A stretch of 7,498 nt of DNA from CBDHHC01 sp050633205 (GTDB taxonomy: Bacteria; Pseudomonadota; Alphaproteobacteria; Rhizobiales; CBDHHC01): assembly GCA_050633205.1 (NCBI GenBank), contig JBOEGA010000047.1, positions 1 through 7,498 of the forward strand. Reading direction: 5' to 3'. The notes under the pieces were generated by a model. It saw nothing but the letters and a program-made list of their open reading frames with translations. It was not told where the DNA came from and ran no database searches. A program made the position numbers and the translations under genes. Below, in pieces: positions 1-6,732 of this stretch (positions within the stretch are counted from its first letter, which is position 1; each line of letters starts with the position of its first letter).

Positions 1-2
1 TC

Positions 3-1436
3 GAAGAGCTTGTGTCTCTGTTAAGAGAGCGAAAAGTTACTTCTGCTGAGCTGGTAGAGCAGGCAATTGCACGGATTGAAGCGCTTGATGAGAAGACCAA
101 TGCGGTGATTGTCCGTGACTTTGACAGGGCACGTGAGGCTGCAAAACTTGCGGATGAGGCCATTAATAAGGGCGACCAGCGTCCATTGCTGGGTATTCCC
201 ATGACAGTTAAGGAGTCCTACAATGTGGGTGGCCTGCCGACGACATGGCGTATAGAGCAGGCGAAGGATAATATTGCAGCAAAGGATTCCGTTCCGGTTA
301 AGCGACTGAAAGATGCCGGGGCAATAATTCTTGGAAAAACAAATGTTTCGTATCTGTTGATTGACTGGCAGTCAGCTAATCCGGTTTACGGTGTTGCTAA
401 TAATCCGTGGGATCAGACAAGGACACCAGGTGGTTCTTCCGGCGGGTCTGCGGCTGCACTTGCTGCAGGGTTTACTCCACTAGAACTTGGTTCCGATATT
501 GGCGGATCACTGCGGATGCCCGCAAGCTTTTGTGGGGTTTATTCACTGAAGCCAACATATAATCTGGTTCCTTCACGCGGCCATACTCCTCCGGTTGAGC
601 CTGTCCTGTCTGTTGGGGCCAGGGTTGACTTTGCTGTTGGCGGACCACTGGCCAGAAGCGCGGATGACCTTGATACTGCACTCAAAATTCTGGCGGCGCC
701 TGACGATATGAAAGCGAAAGCCTATAAGCTGGAGCTGCCTGAGCCAAGACATGATAATCTCAAGGATTTCAAAGTCCTTGTGCTGGATGAGCACCCACTT
801 GCTCCCACAGATGATGCTGTAAAAAACAAAGTCAACGGTCTTGCAGACAAGTTGACAGATGCAGGATGCCAGATCAGCCGTCAGAGTGAGTTATTACCGG
901 ATTTATCGCTTATGGGGCGGACCTACCTGACTATGCTGATGTCGTTCTTTTCTGCAAACCTGCCTGATGAGGTTTATGCCCGCGAGCTGGAAAGAGCTAA
1001 GGATCTGAGCGATGATGATCTGAGTATTGAAGCGTCTATGCTACGAGGGAGTACTCTCAGCCACCGGGACTGGGTCCGCACAGATCGTATTCGTACAGGT
1101 GTAGTTGACAAGATGAACCTCTTTTTCAGGGAATTTGACGTAATTTTATGTCCTGTCAGTCCATCAGTAGCATTTCCCCATGATCATTCGCACGTGCCGG
1201 GACGGAAACTCATGGTTAACGGGAAGGAAATCTCTTACCTGCATCAATCCATGTGGATCAGCATTGCTACCCTGAGCGGTTTTCCAGCGACGACGATGCC
1301 TGTAGGGCTTAATAATGACGGGATGCCTATAGGTGCTCAGGTTATAGGGCCTTATCTGGAAGACAGAACCACTATCAGGTTTGCTTCTCTGGTAGAGAAG
1401 GAGTTTGGCGGTTTTATTCGTCCTGAGGGCTATTGA
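3..1436 (+). CDS. Amidase signature family hydrolase, 5' end outside window
   Basis: Member of the amidase signature (AS) family, serine hydrolases that cleave C-N amide bonds, probably cytoplasmic. The frame is open to the left edge: GTG at 12 is preceded by in-frame Glu-Glu-Leu codons, and the visible N-terminus matches the middle of the first helix of the family, so the true start lies upstream. Counting GTG 12 as residue 1, the Ser-cisSer-Lys triad is complete: Lys67 in TVKES, Ser142 in the GGSSGGSAA glycine/serine loop, and nucleophile Ser166 in DIGGSLR, 24 residues after the cis-Ser as in FAAH. The motifs FCGVYSLKPT and GPLARSADDLD follow, and the C-terminus has the usual GFPATTMPVG and GMPIGAQVIG segments. 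At least 477 residues are visible, near full family length. It lacks GatB/GatC neighbours, so GatA is unlikely. The substrate cannot be told. I see only a 4-bp hairpin (1442-1452) after it. Family call firm, function open. Confidence 0.93.
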   Translation, partial: EELVSLLRERKVTSAELVEQAIARIEALDEKTNAVIVRDFDRAREAAKLADEAINKGDQRPLLGIPMTVKESYNVGGLPTTWRIEQAKDNIAAKDSVPVKRLKDAGAIILGKTNVSYLLIDWQSANPVYGVANNPWDQTRTPGGSSGGSAAALAAGFTPLELGSDIGGSLRMPASFCGVYSLKPTYNLVPSRGHTPPVEPVLSVGARVDFAVGGPLARSADDLDTALKILAAPDDMKAKAYKLELPEPRHDNLKDFKVLVLDEHPLAPTDDAVKNKVNGLADKLTDAGCQISRQSELLPDLSLMGRTYLTMLMSFFSANLPDEVYARELERAKDLSDDDLSIEASMLRGSTLSHRDWVRTDRIRTGVVDKMNLFFREFDVILCPVSPSVAFPHDHSHVPGRKLMVNGKEISYLHQSMWISIATLSGFPATTMPVGLNNDGMPIGAQVIGPYLEDRTTIRFASLVEKEFGGFIRPEGY

Positions 1437-1460
1437 TAATTGCCACAATGGCTTTCAAAT

Positions 1461-1480
1461 CGCATTCGAAATCGAAAGTG
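1461..1480 (+). promoter_or_regulatory. Candidate GlpR operator O1 upstream of glpD
   Basis: A 20-bp dyad with TTCGAA on the left and ATCGAAA on the right. The TCG and CGA cores are four bases apart, the geometry of the E. coli GlpR operator (half-site WATKYTCGWW). The inner six bases of each half fit; the outer bases fit less well. It lies just upstream of the predicted -35 box. GlpR is encoded three genes downstream, so autoregulation is likely. Binding is inferred. Confidence 0.5.
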
Positions 1481-1484
1481 TGTA

Positions 1485-1513
1485 TTTACATTTCGAAATA
1501 ATTCGAATATTTT
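1485..1513 (+). promoter_or_regulatory. Predicted sigma70-type promoter of the glpDKR operon
   Basis: TTTACA at 1485-1490 and TATTTT at 1508-1513 are separated by exactly 17 bp, a good match to the -35/-10 consensus. The spacer is filled by two TTCGAA palindromes, and the -10 overlaps a perfect GlpR half-site, so a bound repressor would occlude RNA polymerase. This is the only convincing promoter before glpD. It would give a leader of about 70 nt. No CRP-like TGTGA-N6-TCACA site is visible. Confidence 0.5.
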
Positions 1514-1527
1514 CGTTTATAAGTAAT
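1491..1527 (+). promoter_or_regulatory. Candidate GlpR operator cluster over the -10 region
   Basis: Three TTCG cores lie within 25 bp: TTTCGAAA at 1491-1498, ATTCGAAT at 1501-1508 and TTTCGTTT at 1511-1518. The half-site TATTTTCGTT at 1508-1517 matches the E. coli GlpR half-site WATKYTCGWW at all ten positions. Its partner at 1518-1527 is degenerate (about six of ten). Another half at 1502-1511 fits nine of ten in inverted orientation. Several weak halves placed together are typical of cooperative GlpR binding. This is inferred from motif and context. Confidence 0.5.
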
Positions 1528-1572
1528 AAATACATGAATTTGTGTCGTATTGATATAAACGAATGCGAATCT

Positions 1573-1581
1573 GGAAGGTAG
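1573..1581 (+). promoter_or_regulatory. Ribosome binding site of glpD with ambiguous start
   Basis: GGAAGGTAG precedes two possible starts. From GGAAGG, TTG at 1586 is 7 bases away and ATG at 1592 is 13. If AAGGTAG is aligned to AAGGAGG, ATG at 1592 is 10 bases away. I favour ATG 1592 because ATG is the stronger codon and the resulting N-terminus is closest in length to E. coli GlpD. The protein would differ by two residues only. Confidence 0.5.
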
Positions 1582-1591
1582 ATATTTGGCT

Positions 1592-3091
1592 ATGAGTCAA
1601 ATGTTCGATATTGTGATTGTGGGTGGTGGCATCAATGGCGTGGGTATTGCCAGAGATGCTGCCGGACGAGGTTTGTCTGTTTTTCTTGCTGAGAAAGGTG
1701 ACCTTGCTTCAGGGACATCTTCTGCTGCTACCAAGTTGATACATGGCGGTTTACGCTATCTTGAACAGTATGAGTTCAGTCTGGTGCGTGAGGCTCTGAG
1801 CGAGCGGGAAGTGCTTTGGCGGTTAGCCCCACATATAATTCATCCACTACGTTTTATTCTCCCTCATCACAGGGGGCTAAGGCCTACGATGCTGATTCGT
1901 CTGGGGCTGTTTCTTTATGATTATATTGGTGGCCGCCGTAAACTCCCCGGAAGTAAGGCTATTAATCTGAAACAACACGAAGCTGGCAAAGTGCTAAAGA
2001 AAGAATTCGAAAAGGGATTCGAATATTCAGATTGCTGGGTTGATGATGCCCGTCTGGTTGTGCTCAATGCTCTTGATGCACAGAATAACGGTGCAGAAAT
2101 TCATGTGGGAACAGAAGTGGTTTCTGCCAGAAAAGAAGAAGATTGCTGGCGCATCAAGTTGAAAAACTGTTCAGGTGAAGAACTTTCGGATGTTCGTGGC
2201 AGGATACTTATTAATGCAGCGGGGCCGTGGGCCGGGAGCTTTTTGAATGGGGCTGTCGGCTCCAATTCAAAAGGGCAGGTGCGTCTCGTAAAGGGCAGTC
2301 ATATTGTTGTGAAAAAGCTTTTTGATCATGACAAGGCTTATATTTTCCAGAATGATGATCAGCGCATTATTTTTGCTATTCCCTATGAAGGAGATTACAC
2401 ACTGATCGGTACCACTGATGTGGAATATGTTGGTGAGCCAGGTGATGTAAAAATTTCTCAGGACGAGATTGAATACCTCTGTTCTGCAGCGAGTGAGTAT
2501 TTCGAGGAGGAGGTGGTTCCAGAAAGAGTGCACTGGAGTTACTCCGGGGTCCGGCCTCTCTATGATGACGGGGACGCCAACCCTCAGGAAGTTACCAGAG
2601 ATTTCGTACTGGATGTTGATGGCAAAAAGGGAGAGCCTGTCTTACTGAATATCTTTGGTGGCAAGCTTACGACCTATCGTTACCTGGCTGAAAAAGCCCT
2701 TGAAAAGCTTTCGCCCTGGATTTCTGTTTCAGGTCCAAAATGGACGCATTCAAAGATACTTCCCGGTGGTGATATGCCGATGGAAGGGTTCGATGACTTT
2801 ACATCAAAGCTGAAAGAGAAATATTCCCTTCTTGAGAGTGGTCTGGTGGAGCGGCTTGCCCGTCTGTATGGGACAAGGGTCAACAGAATATTGTCTGATG
2901 TTATCAGTATGAAGGATATGGGCAAGCATTTCGGTGCTGATCTTTATGAGCGCGAGGTGGAGTATCTGCGCAAAGAAGAGTGGGCCAGAACTGCTGATGA
3001 TATATTATGGCGGCGTACCAAACTGGGGCTAAGGTTTAATAACCAGGAAAAATCCATGTTGATAGAATGGCTGGATAAACATAAGCTTTAA
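1592..3091 (+). CDS. glpD: Aerobic glycerol-3-phosphate dehydrogenase, FAD-dependent
   Basis: Oxidises sn-glycerol 3-phosphate to dihydroxyacetone phosphate and passes electrons to ubiquinone. In the family it is a homodimeric flavoprotein attached peripherally to the inner membrane. Numbered from ATG 1592 (499 residues; E. coli GlpD has 501), the N-terminal Rossmann motif IVGGGINGVGIARDAAGRG at about 9-27 is the FAD site and GlpD signature 1. TSSAATKLIHGGLRYLE follows at about 42-58. Signature 2, GGKLTTYRYLAEKA, begins at about 356. The C-terminal domain closes with the family motif WARTADDILWRRTKLGLRF. No truncation or missing motif is seen. It is the first gene of the operon, with glpK starting 31 bp after its stop. 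The GlpR-like operators at 1461-1527 suggest repression relieved by glycerol 3-phosphate. TTG 1586 is an alternative start. Confidence 0.97.
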   Translation: MSQMFDIVIVGGGINGVGIARDAAGRGLSVFLAEKGDLASGTSSAATKLIHGGLRYLEQYEFSLVREALSEREVLWRLAPHIIHPLRFILPHHRGLRPTMLIRLGLFLYDYIGGRRKLPGSKAINLKQHEAGKVLKKEFEKGFEYSDCWVDDARLVVLNALDAQNNGAEIHVGTEVVSARKEEDCWRIKLKNCSGEELSDVRGRILINAAGPWAGSFLNGAVGSNSKGQVRLVKGSHIVVKKLFDHDKAYIFQNDDQRIIFAIPYEGDYTLIGTTDVEYVGEPGDVKISQDEIEYLCSAASEYFEEEVVPERVHWSYSGVRPLYDDGDANPQEVTRDFVLDVDGKKGEPVLLNIFGGKLTTYRYLAEKALEKLSPWISVSGPKWTHSKILPGGDMPMEGFDDFTSKLKEKYSLLESGLVERLARLYGTRVNRILSDVISMKDMGKHFGADLYEREVEYLRKEEWARTADDILWRRTKLGLRFNNQEKSMLIEWLDKHKL

Positions 3092-3106
3092 AAAAAGAAT
3101 GTCGTT

Positions 3107-3115
3107 GAGGGAGAG
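3107..3115 (+). promoter_or_regulatory. Ribosome binding site fixing the glpK start at 3123
   Basis: GAGGGAGAG lies about 7-9 bases before ATG 3123. The earlier in-frame ATG at 3099 sits only 7 bp after the glpD stop, behind an A-run with no GGAGG-like element, and would add eight residues not found in glycerol kinases. This supports ATG 3123. Confidence 0.7.
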
Positions 3116-3122
3116 TATACGA

Positions 3123-4604
3123 ATGGGCCGTTATGTACTTGCAATAGATCAGGGAACCACTTCCAGCAGAGCTATCCTGTTTGATGAAGAATGCAAGGTT
3201 GCGGGGATAGCCCAACAGGAATTTCCTCAATATTATCCAAAATCCGGCTGGGTTGAGCATGATCCTGAGGAAATCTGGGAGAGTGTGCTTAAAACCTGCC
3301 GCGAGGTTATGACAAACACCGGATGTTCACCTGAAGACATTGTTTCGATCGGTATAACCAACCAGCGCGAAACAACCGTTGTCTGGGACCGTGAGACGGG
3401 TAAGGCAGTCCATAATGCGATTGTATGGCAGGACAGCAGAACTGCAGAATTGTGTGAATCTTTAAAGAATGCAAGGCATGAGGCTGTCTTTACGCGAAAG
3501 ACAGGTTTGTTACTGAACCCCTATTTCTCCGGTACAAAACTATCATGGATTCTGGCTAATGTTCCCGGTGCCCGTGATGCGGCCAGAGAGGGCAAACTTG
3601 CTTTTGGAACTGTAGACAGTTTTCTGTTATGGAGGCTTACAGATGGTAAGGTTCATGCGACTGATGCCACCAATGCAAGCAGGACATTGCTGTTTGATAT
3701 TAATGAGAATATCTGGAGTGATGAGCTGCTTCAGGTTTTAAGTATTCCCAAAAACATGCTGCCTGAGGTTAAGGATAGTGCCGCTGATTTTGGTGAGACA
3801 AGTCTCTTTGGTTCGACAATTCGTATATCGGGAATTGCAGGAGATCAGCAAGCAGCCAGTGTTGGTCAGGCCTGTTTTAAGCCCGGTATGATGAAGTCAA
3901 CTTATGGTACAGGTTGTTTTGCTCTATTAAATACTGGTGAAACTCCTGTCTTTTCCCGGAACAAATTGTTGACTACAATCGCTTATCGGTTAAACGGTAA
4001 GACTACATATGCTCTTGAAGGCTCTATTTTTGTTGCAGGGGCTGCTGTGCAGTGGCTACGAGATGGATTGAAGCTGATTGAGAGTGCTGAACAAAGCGGG
4101 GAACTGGCGAAACAGGCTGATCCTGCGCAGGATGTATACCTTGTTCCGGCATTTGTTGGTCTGGGAGCACCGTTCTGGGATGCTGAGTGCAGAGGGGCAA
4201 TATATGGATTGTCTCGTGGTACCGGGCCTAATGAAATAGCGCTGGCTGCACTGGAGAGTGTGTGTTACCAGACGCGATCCCTGCTTGATGCAATGACTGC
4301 TGACTGGGAAAATTCAGCGGATATGGTATTGCGTGTAGATGGCGGGATGGTTGCATCAGACTGGACTATGCAGCGTCTGGCTGACATTCTGGATGCGCCT
4401 GTTGATCGGCCGCATATTCTGGAAACAACTGCTCTGGGTGCAGCCTATCTGGCGGGAATGCAGGTCGGGTTTTATCCTGGGTTGGAAGAGTTCAGTAAAA
4501 GCTGGTCACTGGAGCATAGATTTGTTCCGCAAATGGACGAGACTGAGCGGGCAAGAAAATATGCTGGTTGGAATGATGCTGTTCGCCGAACGCTGACCTC
4601 CTGA
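3123..4604 (+). CDS. glpK: Glycerol kinase
   Basis: FGGY-family kinase that phosphorylates glycerol with ATP to sn-glycerol 3-phosphate in the cytoplasm, trapping it as substrate for the adjacent GlpD. From ATG 3123 it has 493 residues, the family's usual length (E. coli 502). The N-terminal phosphate-binding motif is AIDQGTTSSRA at 7-17. Glycerol-binding residues equivalent to E. coli Arg83, Glu84, Tyr135, Asp245 and Gln246 are Arg82, Glu83, Tyr134, Asp241 (catalytic base, in GIAGDQQ) and Gln242. The nucleotide loop YGTGCF is at 261-266. The FGGY signature region includes LRVDGGMVASDW and ETTALGAAYLAG. The E. coli loop GGKGGTR that binds fructose 1,6-bisphosphate is replaced by a segment three residues shorter, LFGSTIR. 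The phosphorylatable His of Gram-positive kinases is also absent. It is co-transcribed with glpD and glpR. No glpF is adjacent. Confidence 0.97.
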   Translation: MGRYVLAIDQGTTSSRAILFDEECKVAGIAQQEFPQYYPKSGWVEHDPEEIWESVLKTCREVMTNTGCSPEDIVSIGITNQRETTVVWDRETGKAVHNAIVWQDSRTAELCESLKNARHEAVFTRKTGLLLNPYFSGTKLSWILANVPGARDAAREGKLAFGTVDSFLLWRLTDGKVHATDATNASRTLLFDINENIWSDELLQVLSIPKNMLPEVKDSAADFGETSLFGSTIRISGIAGDQQAASVGQACFKPGMMKSTYGTGCFALLNTGETPVFSRNKLLTTIAYRLNGKTTYALEGSIFVAGAAVQWLRDGLKLIESAEQSGELAKQADPAQDVYLVPAFVGLGAPFWDAECRGAIYGLSRGTGPNEIALAALESVCYQTRSLLDAMTADWENSADMVLRVDGGMVASDWTMQRLADILDAPVDRPHILETTALGAAYLAGMQVGFYPGLEEFSKSWSLEHRFVPQMDETERARKYAGWNDAVRRTLTS

Positions 4605-4637
4605 GCCGGTTTGACAGGGTCTTATTGAGGTTAAGAA

Positions 4638-5411
4638 ATGGATGCACTAAACCCGAGACAGTTTGATATAGTCAGGATTGCCCGTGATGAAGGGCAGGTG
4701 AATGTTGAGGATCTGGCTGAAAGGTTTAAAGTTACTCCGCAGACTATTCGTAAGGACCTGAACGAGCTCTGTGACAGGAATGTTCTGCAGCGATATCATG
4801 GTGGTGCGCTGCTGTCTTCCGGAGTTGAGAATCTTGGCTATGAATCCCGACAAACCCTTGCAGAAGGTGAAAAGCTGGCAATAGGCAAAAGAGCGGCTGA
4901 GCTGATACCTGATAACTGCTCTCTGATCATTAATATTGGTACGACAACTGAAAATGTTGCTGCGGCGCTCAAAGGCCATAAGGGACTGCTTGTTATTACC
5001 AATAACCTGAATGTCGCCAATATTCTGCGCCCGGCAGAAGGTGTGGAAGTTATTATTACAGCAGGCAGCCTCAGAAAGTCTGATGGCGGTATAGTTGGTT
5101 CTGCAACCTATGATTTTATCAAACAGTTTAAAGTTGATTATGCTGTAATAGGTACGTCTGCAATCGATGTGGATGGTGCATTGCTGGATTATGATTACCG
5201 GGAAGTGCGAGTTTCTCAGGCTATTCTGGAAAATGCGAGGAATATTATTCTTGTTGCGGATAATATGAAATTTGAGCGTTCTGCTCCTGTGCGCATCGGA
5301 CATATATCCCAGGTCGATACATTTGTAACCGATGTTTCACCACCAGCAGATTTCAGCCAGATATGCCATGATCATAATGTACAGGTAGTTCGCCTTGACA
5401 GTGAGGAGTAG
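4638..5411 (+). CDS. glpR: Glycerol-3-phosphate regulon repressor, DeoR family
   Basis: DNA-binding repressor of glycerol genes, whose inducer in the family is glycerol 3-phosphate. It has 257 residues (E. coli GlpR 252). An N-terminal DeoR winged helix-turn-helix occupies about 6-58: VNVEDLAERFKVTPQTIRKDL contains the turn and recognition helix, and QRYHGGAL closes the wing. The sensor domain (about 75-235) carries the DeoR phosphosugar motifs NIGTTTENVA at 99-108, TNNLNVAN at 121-128, GGIVG at 150-154, LLDYDYREV at 182-190 and the terminal VADNMKF. TNNLNVAN and DGGI.G.AT.DFI.QF match E. coli GlpR closely, which separates it from other DeoR paralogues. A TTGAGG ribosome binding site at 4625-4630 lies 7 bases before ATG. 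It begins 33 bp after glpK and is probably the last gene of the operon. The operators upstream of glpD suggest it represses its own transcription. Confidence 0.94.
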   Translation: MDALNPRQFDIVRIARDEGQVNVEDLAERFKVTPQTIRKDLNELCDRNVLQRYHGGALLSSGVENLGYESRQTLAEGEKLAIGKRAAELIPDNCSLIINIGTTTENVAAALKGHKGLLVITNNLNVANILRPAEGVEVIITAGSLRKSDGGIVGSATYDFIKQFKVDYAVIGTSAIDVDGALLDYDYREVRVSQAILENARNIILVADNMKFERSAPVRIGHISQVDTFVTDVSPPADFSQICHDHNVQVVRLDSEE

Positions 5412-5452
5412 AAAGCTCTTTAAAATCGAGCTTCTGTGCCAATAATATTGGT
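5412..5452 (+). terminator. Weak hairpins after glpR, possible terminator
   Basis: Two small stems follow the glpR stop: AAGCTC at 5413-5418 pairs with GAGCTT at 5428-5433, and CCAATAATATTGG at 5439-5451 folds on itself. The second is followed by a T-rich but interrupted stretch (5452-5466). Both stems are AT-rich or short and neither has a clean U-tract. Termination here is plausible because the operon's function ends, but the sequence support is weak. Confidence 0.25.
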
Positions 5453-5533
5453 GTTTATTAATTTTCTCTGAGATTAAATTTCTTTAACAGTATTGAGTAC
5501 CTTTAGTTTCGTTTTAAAAGGGGTGTGCAGATG

Positions 5534-5564
5534 TTGATTTTTATGCTGTTCGCTTTCATATAAA
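5534..5564 (+). promoter_or_regulatory. Possible promoter of the SUMF1-domain gene
   Basis: TTGATT at 5534-5539 is followed by TATAAA at 5559-5564 with a 19-bp spacer, or by CATATA at 5557-5562 with 17 bp. Either is a moderate match, and the position 60-65 bp before the chosen start is suitable. The region is AT-rich, so chance matches are likely. Confidence 0.3.
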
Positions 5565-5622
5565 AAACGTAATGTTTTTGTTTCTCGTCGTGAAGTTGTT
5601 GAAACGCAGGGGAATTTCCCAA

Positions 5623-6513
5623 ATGGACCGCATTAAATTCATTCAAATTACCATTCTTTCCATATTTACTTCGCTGGCTTTTCTGAAGACTGGTCAGGCT
5701 GAAGATATCAAATTTGTTCACGGTTACCAGTTTCAGGACTGTAAGGATTGTCCGAAGATGGTTGTGGTCAAGGGAGGTTCATTTCTTATGGGATCTCCCC
5801 CAGAAGAGAAAGGGCACGAGAAGTTTGAAGTTCCACAACATGAGGTTAATGTTGGAAGCTTTGCTGTCGGGCAGTTTGAGGTAACTTATGAGGAATGGTC
5901 AGCTTGTGTGAAAGGTGGCGGGTGTGATGGCTATAATCCTCGCGTTCGTAACAAGGGAAAACATCCGGTTACCAGGGTATCGTGGAATGATGCCCAGTCC
6001 TATGTGAAATGGTTGAAAAGCAAAACTGGAAAAAATTACAGGTTATTATCTGAAGCTGAATGGGAATATGCTGCACGTGCAGGAACAGCGACTCCATATT
6101 ATTTTGGTGAGGATAAAAACAAGATATGTGATTATGCTAATGGTGCCGATAAGCGGTCCATTATTTCGTTTATAAAACTGATCTGCGGTGACGGATCAAA
6201 ATATACTGCTGTAGTAGGTTCCTACAAACCAAATGCTTTTAGTCTTTATGATGTATACGGCAATGTACGCGAGTGGGTAGAGGATGAATGGCATCCAAAC
6301 TATGACCGTGCACCCACAGATGGAACCGCTTGGGTTAAAAAGAAAAAGAGCCTGACAGCAGATCATGTTCTGCGTGGTGGTTCGTGGACCAGTAGTCCAT
6401 ATTCAATGAGGTCAGCTGCCCGTGTTTACAAAGGAGCTGATTTCCGCAGCTTTACTATCGGGTTTCGGGTTGCACGTGATTTACCTAAAGATATTGGTAA
6501 AACTGCCGAGTAA
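5623..6513 (+). CDS. Exported SUMF1/FGE-fold domain protein, lacks FGE catalytic cysteines
   Basis: Start ATG 5623 is preceded by AGGGGA at 5608-5613. An in-frame ATG at 5572 has no ribosome binding site and would put a charged stretch before the signal peptide. The 296-residue product opens with a Sec signal peptide (hydrophobic core about 8-20, likely cleavage after GQA at 26), so it is probably periplasmic. Residues about 44-286 form a formylglycine-generating-enzyme/sulfatase-modifying (SUMF1) domain: MVVVKGGSFLMGS at 46-58, VTRVSWNDAQSYVKWL at 116-131, YRLLSEAEWEYAARAG at 139-154, LYDVYGNVREWVED at 208-221, VLRGGSW at 249-255, and IGFRVAR at 279-285. The positions of the two active-site cysteines of true FGE are Ser257 and Met262, so sulfatase activation is unlikely. 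Six cysteines (40, 43, 95, 101, 169, 188) may form disulfides. No sulfatase or partner is nearby. The function is unknown. Confidence 0.88.
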   Translation: MDRIKFIQITILSIFTSLAFLKTGQAEDIKFVHGYQFQDCKDCPKMVVVKGGSFLMGSPPEEKGHEKFEVPQHEVNVGSFAVGQFEVTYEEWSACVKGGGCDGYNPRVRNKGKHPVTRVSWNDAQSYVKWLKSKTGKNYRLLSEAEWEYAARAGTATPYYFGEDKNKICDYANGADKRSIISFIKLICGDGSKYTAVVGSYKPNAFSLYDVYGNVREWVEDEWHPNYDRAPTDGTAWVKKKKSLTADHVLRGGSWTSSPYSMRSAARVYKGADFRSFTIGFRVARDLPKDIGKTAE

Positions 6514-6616
6514 TATAATTGAATATGTACAGATATCTCCCTCCCTGTTTAGGTTCTGTGACATTCAAATCGTAATAATTAAGCAGTTAAATAATTTTTA
6601 TTTTTGTAATAAGCAC

Positions 6617-6656
6617 AGGTGAGAGCAAGGCTAATAAAACAATACTGTTCTCACTT
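6617..6656 (+). other. Long-loop RNA hairpin candidate
   Basis: AGGTGAGAGC at 6617-6626 can pair with GTTCTCACTT at 6647-6656 over ten positions, including two G-U pairs, enclosing a 20-nt AT-rich loop. The perfect core is GTGAGA/TCTCAC. No U-tract follows, so a simple rho-independent terminator is not indicated. It lies about 100 bp after the SUMF1-domain gene and could be a transcript 3' end structure or part of a small RNA. Confidence 0.3.
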
Positions 6657-6732
6657 CATCCCCCTCTTTCCATACTATGATACCCTGCCATAATTAGCGA
6701 GTTACGATGCTGTAGAATATTACCGCAGAATA

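Noticed and set aside
1442..1452. GCCACAATGGC as a terminator for the amidase gene
   Set aside because: The stem is only 4 bp and is followed by TTTC, too weak to call.
4339..4596. An 85-codon + strand frame inside glpK
   Set aside because: It is an out-of-frame shadow of glpK with a tryptophan-rich composition and no ribosome binding site.
4611..4616. Perfect TTGACA just before glpR, suggesting an internal promoter
   Set aside because: No -10-like hexamer lies 16-18 bp downstream; that position already overlaps the glpR start codon.
4647..5303. A 218-codon open frame on the - strand opposite glpR
   Set aside because: It is a shadow of glpR: the translation is basic and low in recognisable motifs, there is no convincing ribosome binding site, and the + strand frame is a clear GlpR.
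5504..5523. TAGTTTCGTT downstream of glpR as another GlpR operator
   Set aside because: One half fits well, but the partner half (5514-5523) does not, and no nearby gene is a plausible glycerol-regulon member.
5572..5622. Upstream ATG at 5572 as the start of the SUMF1-domain protein
   Set aside because: No ribosome binding site precedes it, and it would place 17 extra residues including a Lys-Arg-Arg stretch before a normal signal peptide that begins at ATG 5623.
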